In this document: positions 34,359-42,349 of the stretch, piece after piece | Position numbering within the stretch: the stretch's first letter is position 1 | Layout: each line of letters opens with the position of its first letter | IMG/VR virus record: IMGVR_UViG_3300050821_010761 | Location: 40,808-104,807 of that record | Source of the DNA: a virus | Strand: one strand, 5' to 3' | DNA: 64,000 bases | Notes under the pieces: generated by a model | What the model was told of the DNA's origin: nothing | What the model saw: the letters and a program-made list of their open reading frames with translations, nothing else | The model's database searches: none | Position numbers and translations under genes: made by a program

Positions 34359-34709
34359 ATGACGGAAATTGAATTCTTGGTTGAACTACTTATAAACGAT
34401 GAATTGTCTGAGACCGTAAAGAATAAACTGTTAGCTCGTATCAGCGAAGTAGAAAAGAACAGAACATTTACACCAGCGCCCTACGTCGTTCCATATGTCA
34501 CGACTCCAAACATCGTTCTAAATCCTCCGCTAATTCCGTGTCAACACGAATATCCATTCCCATGGTTTGGCACAGTTCCACCAGCATGCAGGAAATGCGG
34601 GCAATCTCAATCTCCATATTATACGATAACCTGCACTAGCGCAGATCTTAATAAAGTAGAAACTGGTTTATTGGGTCAAATCTCCAATACGTCTTTGAAA
34701 CTCTCTTAG
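34359..34709 (+). CDS. Hypothetical protein with HxC-type metal site, 116 aa
   Basis: The N-terminal helix is followed by a Pro-rich region and a CQHEYPFPWFGTVPPACRKCGQSQ cluster near residues 65-88 that could bind zinc (Cys-His-Cys-Cys). It lies between the 231-aa protein and MuF in the head cluster, with AAAGGAG before the ATG. Function unknown. Confidence 0.6.
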   Translation: MTEIEFLVELLINDELSETVKNKLLARISEVEKNRTFTPAPYVVPYVTTPNIVLNPPLIPCQHEYPFPWFGTVPPACRKCGQSQSPYYTITCTSADLNKVETGLLGQISNTSLKLS

Positions 34710-34716
34710 GATTTCC

Positions 34717-36648
34717 ATGAATGGGATCTCTTCTTCTGGCAAAGAAAGTATAGGAAACATTATCGAGCAGATGTTCGATAATATTGCTTTGCATTTCCTA
34801 GGAAATCTGCCCAGATTCAAAAACAAGAAAACGATGGTATTCAGTACGTCGCCAAATGTGGGACTTTCTCACCTGTTTGTTCAAGCTATGGAAAATAGAG
34901 TACCAAATTCCATCGAACAAGATATGCTAAGGGGTTTGTTAGATACGGCTGATGGCTACATTCAAGCAACAAAAAATCAAGCTAAATCCAATCTGATTGA
35001 CCGAATCGATGGGCTCACCAAGGAAGCTAGCATAAGAGGAGAAAAAGCCGATCCGACGGAAATTCAGGCAGCAATAAATCAAGAAATGAATAAAGCAAGA
35101 CAAAAATTACAAACCATTGTTGAATCTGAATCTACGAAACTTAGAAATATTGGTACTTTAATGAGTATAACGAGAATGGCAGCGAGTGTTGGAGATAATG
35201 ATCCAACCGTCTTCTTCGTCATCGTTAGGGATGGCGCTACTTGCAAGGAATGTTTGAGGCTTCACGTGATGCCTGATGGTATAACTCCTAGGCTTTACAA
35301 ATTTTCGGAACTTAAGCAAGGATATCATAAGCGTGGCGAAGATAAACCTTCGGCATTTGGGGAACATCCTCATTGTTTTACTGGAGACAGCATGCTTCAT
35401 ACCTCCAAAGGACTTATATCATTAAAAGAGCTTTTTCTTTCTGGAGAAAATCAAGAAGTTTGTGTAGACAATAGAATAAAAAATAGAAAAACTACGGGCA
35501 ATCAATACGGGTCTTCTATTCCTGGAGAAGTTTGGCTGAATAGGCATGCTAGTGGAGTGAATAGATTTAATGCTAGTCACGTATACGATACTGGGATTCA
35601 AGAATGCGTAAAAATTACTCTAGATAACGGATTTTCCGTTTCGGTTTCTCTTGGGCATGAAATGTGGGTGGATGATGACAAAAATGGAAATAAGATTCCC
35701 GCAAGAGATATAAAAGTAGGAGATAAAATACCTCTAATTTCAGGAGAATGTGGATTCGGATCCGATGATTTTCCAGAATTAGCAGAGTTGATGGGAAATT
35801 TGATGGGAGATGGATCTATTTGCAAATCTACTGCTCAATGGATTTTTTTTGGCAATGATATCCCATATGGAGAACATTTGTATTCGTTAGTTAAAGCCCA
35901 TCACACTAACTGGAACACCCAAAAGATGATGACTATTAGTCCTCCAAACGAAAAATACAACGTTGATAGGGCTAGTTTTAACAGTTCAATCATGAAAGAA
36001 ATATTCATAAAAGAATTTGAATTAAGCAAAAAACCAAGAAGAGTACCTAAGAGATTATGGAAGGCATCTAAAAATACAATAGCATCTTTTTTGAGAGGAT
36101 TATATGCTGCAGACGGCCATGTAGAAAAAGCACCGATGATAGTGTTAGCACAAAATGATATAGAATTCTTAAAAGAAATTCAACTATTGCTGTCTAATTT
36201 TGGTTTAATTGCATCTATAAATAAGCATGGCGATGAATGCAGTAAAAAAATTACGTACGCTAATGGTCAAACATTTGATACAAATAGAAAGCCGTGTTGG
36301 AGATTAAATTTAAGCGGATGGGATCAATGCGCCATATTTGCTAAAGAAATAGGTATGGGTGTACCTAATAAGAACGAAAGATTAAACCATCATTTGTCAT
36401 TAACTGAAGGAAAAATTAAACACGGTTCATGGAGGACTTCTAGAGTGTCGTCTATAGAAAGACTTGGTGAGCTTCAAACTTATTGTTTAACAGAACCAAT
36501 GACAAATACCATCACGGTCAATGGATTTGTTACTGGAAATTGTCGTTGCACTTTAAATTATTTATCTCCAAATTTTGGTTTCGATGAAAAGGGCAAATTA
36601 AAATATCATCAACAGGGTTTCGATTTGTATTCTAAACAACGAAGCTAG
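34717..36648 (+). CDS. MuF-like head morphogenesis protein interrupted by an intein
   Basis: The 643-aa precursor contains a 389-aa intein at residues 220-608. Removing it joins residues 1-219 to 609-643 and gives a 254-aa protein with DGATCKECLRLH and HPHCRC, the C-terminal zinc-like signature of MuF-type minor head proteins. The N-terminal part is helical. Such proteins bind the portal and may be injected. The intein begins immediately after HPH and ends before CRC, so it splits the most conserved motif, a typical site for homing into an essential gene. Unspliced protein would lack a functional C-terminal motif. Confidence 0.85.
   Translation: MNGISSSGKESIGNIIEQMFDNIALHFLGNLPRFKNKKTMVFSTSPNVGLSHLFVQAMENRVPNSIEQDMLRGLLDTADGYIQATKNQAKSNLIDRIDGLTKEASIRGEKADPTEIQAAINQEMNKARQKLQTIVESESTKLRNIGTLMSITRMAASVGDNDPTVFFVIVRDGATCKECLRLHVMPDGITPRLYKFSELKQGYHKRGEDKPSAFGEHPHCFTGDSMLHTSKGLISLKELFLSGENQEVCVDNRIKNRKTTGNQYGSSIPGEVWLNRHASGVNRFNASHVYDTGIQECVKITLDNGFSVSVSLGHEMWVDDDKNGNKIPARDIKVGDKIPLISGECGFGSDDFPELAELMGNLMGDGSICKSTAQWIFFGNDIPYGEHLYSLVKAHHTNWNTQKMMTISPPNEKYNVDRASFNSSIMKEIFIKEFELSKKPRRVPKRLWKASKNTIASFLRGLYAADGHVEKAPMIVLAQNDIEFLKEIQLLLSNFGLIASINKHGDECSKKITYANGQTFDTNRKPCWRLNLSGWDQCAIFAKEIGMGVPNKNERLNHHLSLTEGKIKHGSWRTSRVSSIERLGELQTYCLTEPMTNTITVNGFVTGNCRCTLNYLSPNFGFDEKGKLKYHQQGFDLYSKQRS
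35374..36540 (+). mobile_element. Intein with LAGLIDADG endonuclease inside the MuF gene
   Basis: 389 codons flanked by extein HPH and CRC. Block A is CFTGDSMLHTSKGLISLKE (Cys1), block B contains VSLGHEMWV (the His), the endonuclease has two LAGLIDADG-like helices (ELMGNLMGDGS and FLRGLYAADGH), and block F is YCLTEPMTNTITVNGFVTGN. The final residue is Asn and the +1 residue is Cys, as for class 1 inteins. The penultimate residue is Gly where His is usual, which can slow Asn cyclisation or need a compensating residue elsewhere. Low GC in this segment also marks it as acquired. Confidence 0.92.
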
Positions 36649-37194
36649 CTACTTCTTTATCACTACATTTTTTAAAAATTTCATATTCTTAAGTTTGTTA
36701 ACCTGAATTACGTAATTATCTTCTTTATAAGTTAGCATTTTGCCTCCACCTAACGGTCTCTGAGAACCAGCTGGGCAAAACTCTGATTTCTCATAAAATT
36801 CCTTCTTTGAAATGAAACCGCTTAACCAAACAACGGAATAATCTGATTTTACCCCAGCAAACAGATAAACGTGACAATTTTGATGTGGATTGTATCCGTA
36901 GACCGTACAATCGTAATACAGACGCGGTTTATTGGTCAGACGTTTGGTTTTTACGTCTATGGTTACTTGCCCAATCTTAAGGTCATTGTCGTGAGTATCT
37001 GTGGCTTCTGCTTTGGGAAGAAACTTTAGAGCTGCGAGTTCTCCGAGAATTCCTTCAACATTGCGTTCGCCTTTCATCATTGAATGTTTATTCAAAACAC
37101 CCATTTTCTCAGCTTTTTCTTCCGCGAAAGCTCGCATTTCCCTAGTTATGGGAATTTCTACTATATCTCTTTCACTTAATACGCCGAAATCCAT
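36649..37194 (-). CDS. Putative PD-(D/E)XK-type nuclease, 181 aa
   Basis: GILGELAALKFL (Glu, about 47-58), DNDLKIGQVTIDVKTKR (Asp-x-n-DVKTK, about 69-85) and a later basic strand form the order expected for a PD-(D/E)XK nuclease, with Asp-Val-Lys in place of Glu-x-Lys. C-terminal residues carry KEDNYVIQVNKLKN strands. It is convergent with MuF, its stop lying one base from MuF's stop. The preceding leader contains the pentamer tract at 37268-37317. Whether it degrades host DNA or acts in repair cannot be told. Confidence 0.5.
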   Translation of the reverse strand: MDFGVLSERDIVEIPITREMRAFAEEKAEKMGVLNKHSMMKGERNVEGILGELAALKFLPKAEATDTHDNDLKIGQVTIDVKTKRLTNKPRLYYDCTVYGYNPHQNCHVYLFAGVKSDYSVVWLSGFISKKEFYEKSEFCPAGSQRPLGGGKMLTYKEDNYVIQVNKLKNMKFLKNVVIKK

Positions 37195-37267
37195 AAAATC
37201 TCCATTTTAGAAAGCTAGCATTTGGCACGTGGATACCAGTACTAGCAAAATGATTGATAAATTGTTA

Positions 37268-37317
37268 CCGTGCCATGCCATGCCACGCCCAGCCTCGCCA
37301 CACCCAACCAAGCCCAG
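37268..37317 (-). repeat. Ten-unit pentamer tract with GG every five bases
   Basis: On the minus strand, ten consecutive pentamers all end in GG (plus strand: each begins CC), 50 bases in all, with varied first three bases (CTG, CTT, TTG, TGT, CGA, CTG, CGT, CAT, CAT, CAC). GG runs spaced by three bases fit a two-quartet G-quadruplex in RNA or DNA. It lies between the 73-aa gene and the 181-aa gene, so it would be in the leader of the latter. A 7-bp stem (37223-37229 with 37269-37275) could compete with it. Confidence 0.8.
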
Positions 37318-37325
37318 TTTAAAAT

Positions 37326-37547
37326 CTAATATTCATCAAATTCATCAGGTTTCTCCGCCACCATATATTCGTCTTTAACCATGCCGAGTTCCTGCATGAT
37401 TTGAAAACATGCTTTAAAAGTCTCGATAAACAAGCCACTTTCCATAGTCGGACGATCATTACCAGTTATTTCTTTGGCAAACTGTATCGCCTTTTTATGG
37501 AGGGCCGTTGGAAGAATGTAATCGGAATCAGTAGTTTTATAGGGCAT
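37326..37547 (-). CDS. Hypothetical protein, 73 aa
   Basis: Start set at ATG 37547, with GGAG seven bases upstream; a longer frame would run far into the RNA ligase gene from a non-ATG codon. The protein is helical with an acidic C-terminus (EKPDEFDEY). It overlaps the RNA ligase end by 11 bases. Function unknown. Confidence 0.55.
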   Translation of the reverse strand: MPYKTTDSDYILPTALHKKAIQFAKEITGNDRPTMESGLFIETFKACFQIMQELGMVKDEYMVAEKPDEFDEY

Positions 37548-38499
37548 TTTGCTTCTCCACAGTTTCTTGCACGAATTTGAACAAATGACCACCCAATTGC
37601 TTTCTAATACCACTGATCTCGGCATCTGTGCCTTTCACCTGATCTTCTTTTACTAAATCGGCAAAATAATCCTTCACAATTTGTGGCATTGATTTCGGAT
37701 ATTCTTTTAAGTATGCTTCGTCGCGCGAAAGAAGTTTTTCCAAGCGAATAGGTTGCAAAAGATGACCATATTTTTCTAACGCTTGATTCTGTTCTCTCGA
37801 TTTATTCTTTTGGTATTCTGGATCAGCATCCTTCCACTGAGTCTCTTCCGCATTGAACACTACTTTGTAGCGCTCACCCTTAATTTTGACAACTACGCCT
37901 TCTGGACGCATATAACCAGGAACAAGTTTGGAGCCATTAGTTTTAAGATCGTCCATACACTCCTGAACTTTACTAAGATCGAAGGCGCCTGCGTAAAGAA
38001 CTGGAACTACTACTGTGCGAGGTGGAAGTGGACGATCCGATGGATAGCGCCAATGGTCAAAAAGCACAAAAGTCTTTTCTTTTAGGCCCTCACCAGAATT
38101 GATGCCAGGTCCTGCCCATTCACCGTAGTGACGCCCATGACCAAGTTTATCGATAAACTCTTGTTTGTTGGCATAGACGAATTCAGCAAAGCCGTAATTA
38201 TCATTGCCAGGAGCAATCCAACGAGTTCGAGAACCACAAGCTAGATCCATAAATTCGTTGTAAAGAATTGTTACGGTTCCAAAATTCTGTGAACTATCAA
38301 CTACTAAATTTTTACCTGGAAATTCTTCAGCAAATTTTGCCATACGATCGTCATCTGGCGTAGAGTTCAAATGTCTCAAGTATTCACGATTCTTAAAAAT
38401 GTAAATTTGGGCGTTAGATCCGTGAATCTTTTGGGTAATGAATAATGCTGCAGTGCCCAATTTCTTGATGTCTGGGAAAGCTTCGAATTTTTGTTCCAT
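37537..38499 (-). CDS. RNA ligase (Rnl2-like)
   Basis: A 320-aa nucleotidyltransferase from ATG 38499, which has AGGAGAGG upstream; the longer frame from 38628 is unlikely. Motif I is TQKIHGSN (active-site Lys near residue 24), motif III HYGEWAG (about 148), motif IV RPEGVVVKI, and motif V YKVVF. The KxHGxN form and size point to the Rnl2/Rnl-type fold. It seals nicks in RNA, probably repairing host or phage tRNA cut by anticodon nucleases, using ATP. The C-terminal 90 residues are helical. It overlaps the 68-aa gene by one base (TAATG). Confidence 0.82.
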   Translation of the reverse strand: MEQKFEAFPDIKKLGTAALFITQKIHGSNAQIYIFKNREYLRHLNSTPDDDRMAKFAEEFPGKNLVVDSSQNFGTVTILYNEFMDLACGSRTRWIAPGNDNYGFAEFVYANKQEFIDKLGHGRHYGEWAGPGINSGEGLKEKTFVLFDHWRYPSDRPLPPRTVVVPVLYAGAFDLSKVQECMDDLKTNGSKLVPGYMRPEGVVVKIKGERYKVVFNAEETQWKDADPEYQKNKSREQNQALEKYGHLLQPIRLEKLLSRDEAYLKEYPKSMPQIVKDYFADLVKEDQVKGTDAEISGIRKQLGGHLFKFVQETVEKQNAL

Positions 38500-38705
38500 T
38501 AGAACGCCTCTCCTCGTCTTAGTCCTAATCGTTCTTCCAACCATTCTATCAGAATTGGTCCATCTCCACGAAGGAAAATCTCCTCTGGCGTACAATCGAA
38601 CAAGAAGTCCTGTTTGGTAGTGTACCAATTATCACCAACGTGCAGTTTTTCTGCCAGATACTCGATGATAATAGCCTGTTCTTCCATAGCGTCCAGATCA
38701 ATCAT
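38499..38705 (-). CDS. Hypothetical protein, possible MbcA/ParS-like domain, 68 aa
   Basis: The C-terminal part FDCTPEEIFLRGDGPILIEWLEERLG resembles the antitoxin-type Xre/MbcA/ParS toxin-binding segment, a short amphipathic fold seen in phage and plasmid genes. The match is by eye and weak. It begins at ATG 38705, overlaps the exported 100-aa gene by eight bases, and its stop overlaps the RNA ligase ATG. Confidence 0.4.
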   Translation of the reverse strand: MIDLDAMEEQAIIIEYLAEKLHVGDNWYTTKQDFLFDCTPEEIFLRGDGPILIEWLEERLGLRRGEAF

Positions 38706-38997
38706 TCGTAATCTCGATTGGGCATGAGATGCGTTTGACGTCCCTTAAAATTGCCGTGTGATAAAACCAATGAATGCTGTCTATGCTAACTCCGCCGATA
38801 GGATAGAATTTGTTATCACTATCTATTTTTCCGTCGATAGACACTCTGAAAGTCATATCCCCATTTTTATAACAAGCATGCGAGATCGCTCTAGAATAAG
38901 GAGATAATACCTCTACGCCTACAGTCAGCGAAATCCCAGTGAGAATTCCCAAAGAAAAGCTAACGATCATCAGCAATTGAACTACTTTTGTTTTCAT
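38698..38997 (-). CDS. Membrane-anchored or secreted small protein, 99 aa
   Basis: ATG at 38997 is favoured because it overlaps the TGA of the upstream 57-aa gene (ATGA). The N-terminus is a hydrophobic segment (VVQLLMIVSFSLGILTGISL, about 5-24), either a signal or an anchor. The rest is beta-rich with three Cys (including HACYKNGDM and ISCPIE) that could pair in the periplasm. No family recognised. Confidence 0.6.
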   Translation of the reverse strand: MKTKVVQLLMIVSFSLGILTGISLTVGVEVLSPYSRAISHACYKNGDMTFRVSIDGKIDSDNKFYPIGGVSIDSIHWFYHTAILRDVKRISCPIEITND

Positions 38998-39167
38998 TTT
39001 GTGTACCCACATGTCTTGCAGGTGTAATCCGTGCCGCCGTAATCGGAATATCTCTCAAAGTCGTGGTCGCACTTCTTATATAAATTGTCCAATCGTTTTC
39101 GATAAAGCTGTCGCGCTTTTTCGAAAAGTTCGTCAATTCGCTTGCGGTCCATTTTAATCTTTTTCAT
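38994..39167 (-). CDS. Small zinc-type protein, 57 aa
   Basis: Frame from ATG 39167, which overlaps the DNA ligase stop (ATGA), to TGA 38994, which overlaps the next ATG. Basic helices (KRIDELFEKARQLYRKRL) precede CDHDFERY and CKTCGYTK, a C-x2-H and CxxC pair that could bind one zinc. The exact fit between neighbours supports it. Confidence 0.6.
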   Translation of the reverse strand: MKKIKMDRKRIDELFEKARQLYRKRLDNLYKKCDHDFERYSDYGGTDYTCKTCGYTK

Positions 39168-40315
39168 TCGTAGTCTCTAATAGCAATTCCCACAGGAAAT
39201 CTTGGAACTTTTTCTTTTCCAGTAAATCCTTGGAATTGAACTGTAAGATTTTTCCCTTCCCAGAGTCCGTGGTTATTAAAATATTCTCTGAGTTTTTCAG
39301 TTTCTCCAGACATTTTAGCGAGAAACTCTTTCCCATCTGCCGTCCTGCACACGAAAGCACCGACGTGCCCCGCAAGTTTTCCACGACCCTCTTCAATGCC
39401 CACGATGGTAAATTCATCGTCCTCAAACTCCTTTACTTTTTGTAGATCATACGAGCGCTTACTTACATACCTAGAATCTTGGTTACGGAGCATGGCGCCT
39501 TCAAATCCTTGATCGCGAAACTTTTCAAAATACTCCATAACTTGATCTTCGGTCTTGATTCTAACTGTCTCAACCAGTCTTAGCGAGGAGTCCTCTACAG
39601 CAACATCGGCAAGCCATTCATAAAGCATATCGCTGCGTCCAGAAAATTCACTTCCGCTAACCATGTCGTATATATGGTACTGAACGTCCGTATGGTGCTG
39701 GTCAGGAATTTCTTGGCGGACTAGATGAACTATGTGTTCAAAGTTGCTCTTAAAATTGTCGTTATACAATTCGCCGTCCAAGATAATTTCTGTGCGTGCG
39801 TTCTCAAATATTGCTTCTAGCTCTTGCACTATGTGAGGGCAAGAGGTGATTGGCTTGCGCGTCCTGGACCAAAGAGTACATTCGCCGCCTCTGATAATAG
39901 CTATACATCGAATACCATCTAGTTTTGGTTGCACAAAGCATGGGTATTTGATCTTATGCCCATGTTTAGAAAATGATTGAGCAAGCATTGGAACTACGCC
40001 GCCTTCAATTAGGGCGTCCACTGCATCTGCTTCAGCATCATCAATGCGTTCAACGTAACCCTTCTTTTTTTGTTTGTCCCACTTAGCTCTAGCTTCTAGT
40101 TGTGCTTGTTCCAAAGGAGTAGTCTCATTTATCTTACCGATATTTTTGCCCTTAGAGATTAAATCACTAGTTTCTTGGATTTTTCCACCAACTTGTCCAC
40201 CATACTGAGTAAAAATACAAATAACAGGACCTGCAGTTCCTACATCTTTAACAAAAATCAACCATTCTTGGATCGCTCCCGTGGACGTCTTTTTATACAA
40301 TTTCGGTAATGTCAT
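39164..40315 (-). CDS. ATP-dependent DNA ligase
   Basis: A 383-aa ligase. Motif I is FVQPKLDGIRCIA (Lys near residue 127), motif III EIILDGELYN (about 186), motif IV FEGAMLRNQ (about 266), and motif V LQKVKEFEDDEFTI. The C-terminal OB fold ends in motif VI-like PRFPVGIAIRDYE. An N-terminal region of about 110 residues comes before the catalytic core. It seals nicks left by replication or recombination. It overlaps the 112-aa gene by four bases and stands in the same minus cluster as the RNA ligase. Confidence 0.93.
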   Translation of the reverse strand: MTLPKLYKKTSTGAIQEWLIFVKDVGTAGPVICIFTQYGGQVGGKIQETSDLISKGKNIGKINETTPLEQAQLEARAKWDKQKKKGYVERIDDAEADAVDALIEGGVVPMLAQSFSKHGHKIKYPCFVQPKLDGIRCIAIIRGGECTLWSRTRKPITSCPHIVQELEAIFENARTEIILDGELYNDNFKSNFEHIVHLVRQEIPDQHHTDVQYHIYDMVSGSEFSGRSDMLYEWLADVAVEDSSLRLVETVRIKTEDQVMEYFEKFRDQGFEGAMLRNQDSRYVSKRSYDLQKVKEFEDDEFTIVGIEEGRGKLAGHVGAFVCRTADGKEFLAKMSGETEKLREYFNNHGLWEGKNLTVQFQGFTGKEKVPRFPVGIAIRDYE

Positions 40316-40650
40316 TCTTTACTCCATCTAGGACATTTTATCATATGATGATTAGGAAAGCTTGAAAATTTTGCACCACACCCGCAAGGCTCTAAATATT
40401 TCTTAATATTGAACATTTCGTGTAGATCTGGAACTGGCATGACAAATCCAAACATATCCATTGGCAACGCTTCTTCCTTCATTTTCCCAAAATAGAGCAC
40501 TTTATGCACAAGACCAAATTGATCATCGTCCCACATGCCCCATTGCCAGTATTTCCCGTCGTATTTTACTACATTGGGAAAATCGCTGAGATCTTTGTCC
40601 CATTCAACGGTGTGTCTATCGTTTTCATCAAATACTAAAGAAAGCTTCAT
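40312..40650 (-). CDS. Hypothetical protein, 112 aa
   Basis: Trp-, Asp- and Met-rich N-terminal half, then a cluster of CGCGAKF and HHMIKCPRW near the C-terminus that could bind a metal. It overlaps the oxygenase and ligase genes by four bases each, so it is translated with them. No function assigned. Confidence 0.55.
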   Translation of the reverse strand: MKLSLVFDENDRHTVEWDKDLSDFPNVVKYDGKYWQWGMWDDDQFGLVHKVLYFGKMKEEALPMDMFGFVMPVPDLHEMFNIKKYLEPCGCGAKFSSFPNHHMIKCPRWSKE

Positions 40651-41465
40651 TTTTTACCATAAATCTGTGCAATTCTTTCTTCCAAAAACTGGCCAGCGGT
40701 ATATCCAGGAGAAAGTTCTACATTGCCGTGCGGGTGAATAAAAAACGGCATGGAAATTCTATCAGACGCATCGTCTTTTGGATTTACGACACGATGGGTG
40801 GTTGATTTGTACAGTCCTTTGCTAGCCAATTTAAGCATATCTCCTACATTCACGATTACCGAGTTTTCTTCATGAGGTACTGCATGCCATTTACCATTAT
40901 TATCTAGCACTTCCAGTCCAGGAGCACTAGCGGCAACCAATAAGGTGATATGGTTGATATCTTCGTGTGCAGCTGCGCGAACTGAGCCTTCCTGACGATC
41001 AGAATTCTGAAGAGCTGGGTAATACAGAGTACGCAGAAGAGTTTTTGTACTTCCTTCACAGTCGTCTTCATAATTGGTTCCATTGGCATCATCGAGTACG
41101 CGTAAGATCTTCATACCCAAAGAAGAAAGTTCGAAAAACATATCACGGTTGATCAGATAAAGACCTTCTGGGATCTCTTCACCAAATTTCCAATGGAAGA
41201 ATTCCTTTAGATCTGCTGTTTTAGATCCTACGGCTGTTTCGCTACCAAAGGATTTATAGCCCATGTTGGAGTCGTTGCCATTTATAAAAAGGTTCTTGTA
41301 AATCTGGTCTCTTTTGAAAAATTTACGCCAGGCAGATTGAGCATCCTTGATAAGCCCATAGTCTATGTCATGATGCGTCAAAACAGCAAAACCAGTGTTG
41401 ATCAATGAGTTGAGAAGCGTCTTCTCGAAATCTTCTGATTGTAGATTACAAACGGCGACTTTCAT
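40647..41465 (-). CDS. 2-oxoglutarate/Fe(II)-dependent oxygenase (IPNS-like)
   Basis: The 272-aa protein resembles the isopenicillin-N-synthase family. GFAVLTHHDID near residue 28 is the usual N-terminal strand, AAHEDINHITLLVA gives the H-x-D iron ligands (about 165-167), and YKSTTHRVVNP the distal His (about 222), followed by RISMPFFIHP with the Arg for 2-oxoglutarate. Family members hydroxylate or close rings on small molecules, peptides or bases. In phages, related enzymes can modify DNA bases or proteins; which substrate is used here is unknown. A near-consensus promoter and GGAGG site precede it. Confidence 0.85.
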   Translation of the reverse strand: MKVAVCNLQSEDFEKTLLNSLINTGFAVLTHHDIDYGLIKDAQSAWRKFFKRDQIYKNLFINGNDSNMGYKSFGSETAVGSKTADLKEFFHWKFGEEIPEGLYLINRDMFFELSSLGMKILRVLDDANGTNYEDDCEGSTKTLLRTLYYPALQNSDRQEGSVRAAAHEDINHITLLVAASAPGLEVLDNNGKWHAVPHEENSVIVNVGDMLKLASKGLYKSTTHRVVNPKDDASDRISMPFFIHPHGNVELSPGYTAGQFLEERIAQIYGKK

Positions 41466-41485
41466 AGGACCTCCACATAATCTTT

Positions 41486-41514
41486 ACTATAGTCCATATA
41501 TCACCTGGATACAA
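41486..41514 (-). promoter_or_regulatory. Sigma-70-type promoter for the oxygenase operon
   Basis: TTGTAT (41509-41514) and TATAGT (41486-41491) with a 17-base spacer on the minus strand. The -10 box lies in the palindrome ACTATAGT (41486-41493), so it also offers a -10 to the divergent endolysin gene, though no good plus-strand -35 is seen. The leader before the oxygenase ATG contains GGAGG. Confidence 0.65.
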
Positions 41515-41522
41515 GAGGAAAT

Positions 41523-42104
41523 ATGAATTTTCTAGATTTGTTAAGACAGTTTATGCCGCAAATTTTGTCATTTTTACAAGGTCAATCCAAACAAATTATG
41601 GAGAAACCAGTTCCAGCTGCTCCTGTACAAGTTCACATTGATCTTCCTTCCCCCGCTCAAGATCCTTCTGTTTCCATCGATTGGAACAACCCAAAGTGTC
41701 CAATCACTCAGCATTTTACTGTCGAAGATGCTTGCATGCTGCATTCGTGGAATCGCCTGGCAAATGAATCTGATGGTTTGGACGACCAGATGAAAGCTAA
41801 ACTTGTAATACTTTGCAAAAAAATGGAAGAAATCCGTGCTTTCCTGGGTTGCTCCATGAACGTTCACTGTATATTCAGATCTCAACAGTATAACAAGGAA
41901 GTGGTCAAAGCTAATCCTAATGATCCGCACAGTCGTGGAATGGCAATCGATTTTGATGCAAACCAAACTATGACGATTGATGAGCTTCATGCAAAATTGG
42001 AGCCAGTCCTTGAGCAGTATGGCTTACGCATGGAAAGAAACACGCCAACATGGTGCCATTTAGATACATGTCCAGTGGTACACGCTAGATATTTTTTGCC
42101 CTAG
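41523..42104 (+). CDS. Peptidase M15-like endolysin
   Basis: 193 aa. A short N-terminal hydrophobic/helical part (MNFLDLLRQFMPQILSFLQG) is followed by a Pro-rich linker and an M15-type domain (about 58-193). RSQQYNKEVV, PHSRGMAIDFD (His and Asp zinc ligands, about 137-146) and TWCHLDTC (His) are the expected D-alanyl-D-alanine carboxypeptidase/L-Ala-D-Glu endopeptidase layout. It cleaves peptidoglycan stem peptides. The gene stands alone on the plus strand between two minus clusters, with AGAGGAAAT before the ATG. No holin is adjacent. Confidence 0.8.
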   Translation: MNFLDLLRQFMPQILSFLQGQSKQIMEKPVPAAPVQVHIDLPSPAQDPSVSIDWNNPKCPITQHFTVEDACMLHSWNRLANESDGLDDQMKAKLVILCKKMEEIRAFLGCSMNVHCIFRSQQYNKEVVKANPNDPHSRGMAIDFDANQTMTIDELHAKLEPVLEQYGLRMERNTPTWCHLDTCPVVHARYFLP

Positions 42105-42349
42105 TTAAAAGTCGGATTCGCGCAGCCATCAATGATTGCATCCACTTCATCGGTGGTTAAATCTCTTTTTCCTATACCAAAGAAATCGCCACAAAATACG
42201 CCCGCTTTTTCCAACGCTTGAGACCTCGTATTTGCATCCGTTTTGTACTTCAGAGTGTTCATCTTGCCGTCCAAAGGAATGTTGAAGGTAAAACGGTATT
42301 CAGTGGCAAAGCATGGCTGAGACATCAGTAACAAAAGTAAGTATTTCAT
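42101..42349 (-). CDS. Small secreted protein, 82 aa
   Basis: MKYLLLLLMSQPCFATEYR is a signal peptide with a probable cleavage at CFA-TEY. The mature part of about 65 residues has two Cys (VFCGDFF and DGCANP) that may form a disulfide in the periplasm. It ends four bases inside the endolysin stop region. Position next to lysis suggests an envelope role, unproved. Confidence 0.6.
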   Translation of the reverse strand: MKYLLLLLMSQPCFATEYRFTFNIPLDGKMNTLKYKTDANTRSQALEKAGVFCGDFFGIGKRDLTTDEVDAIIDGCANPTFN

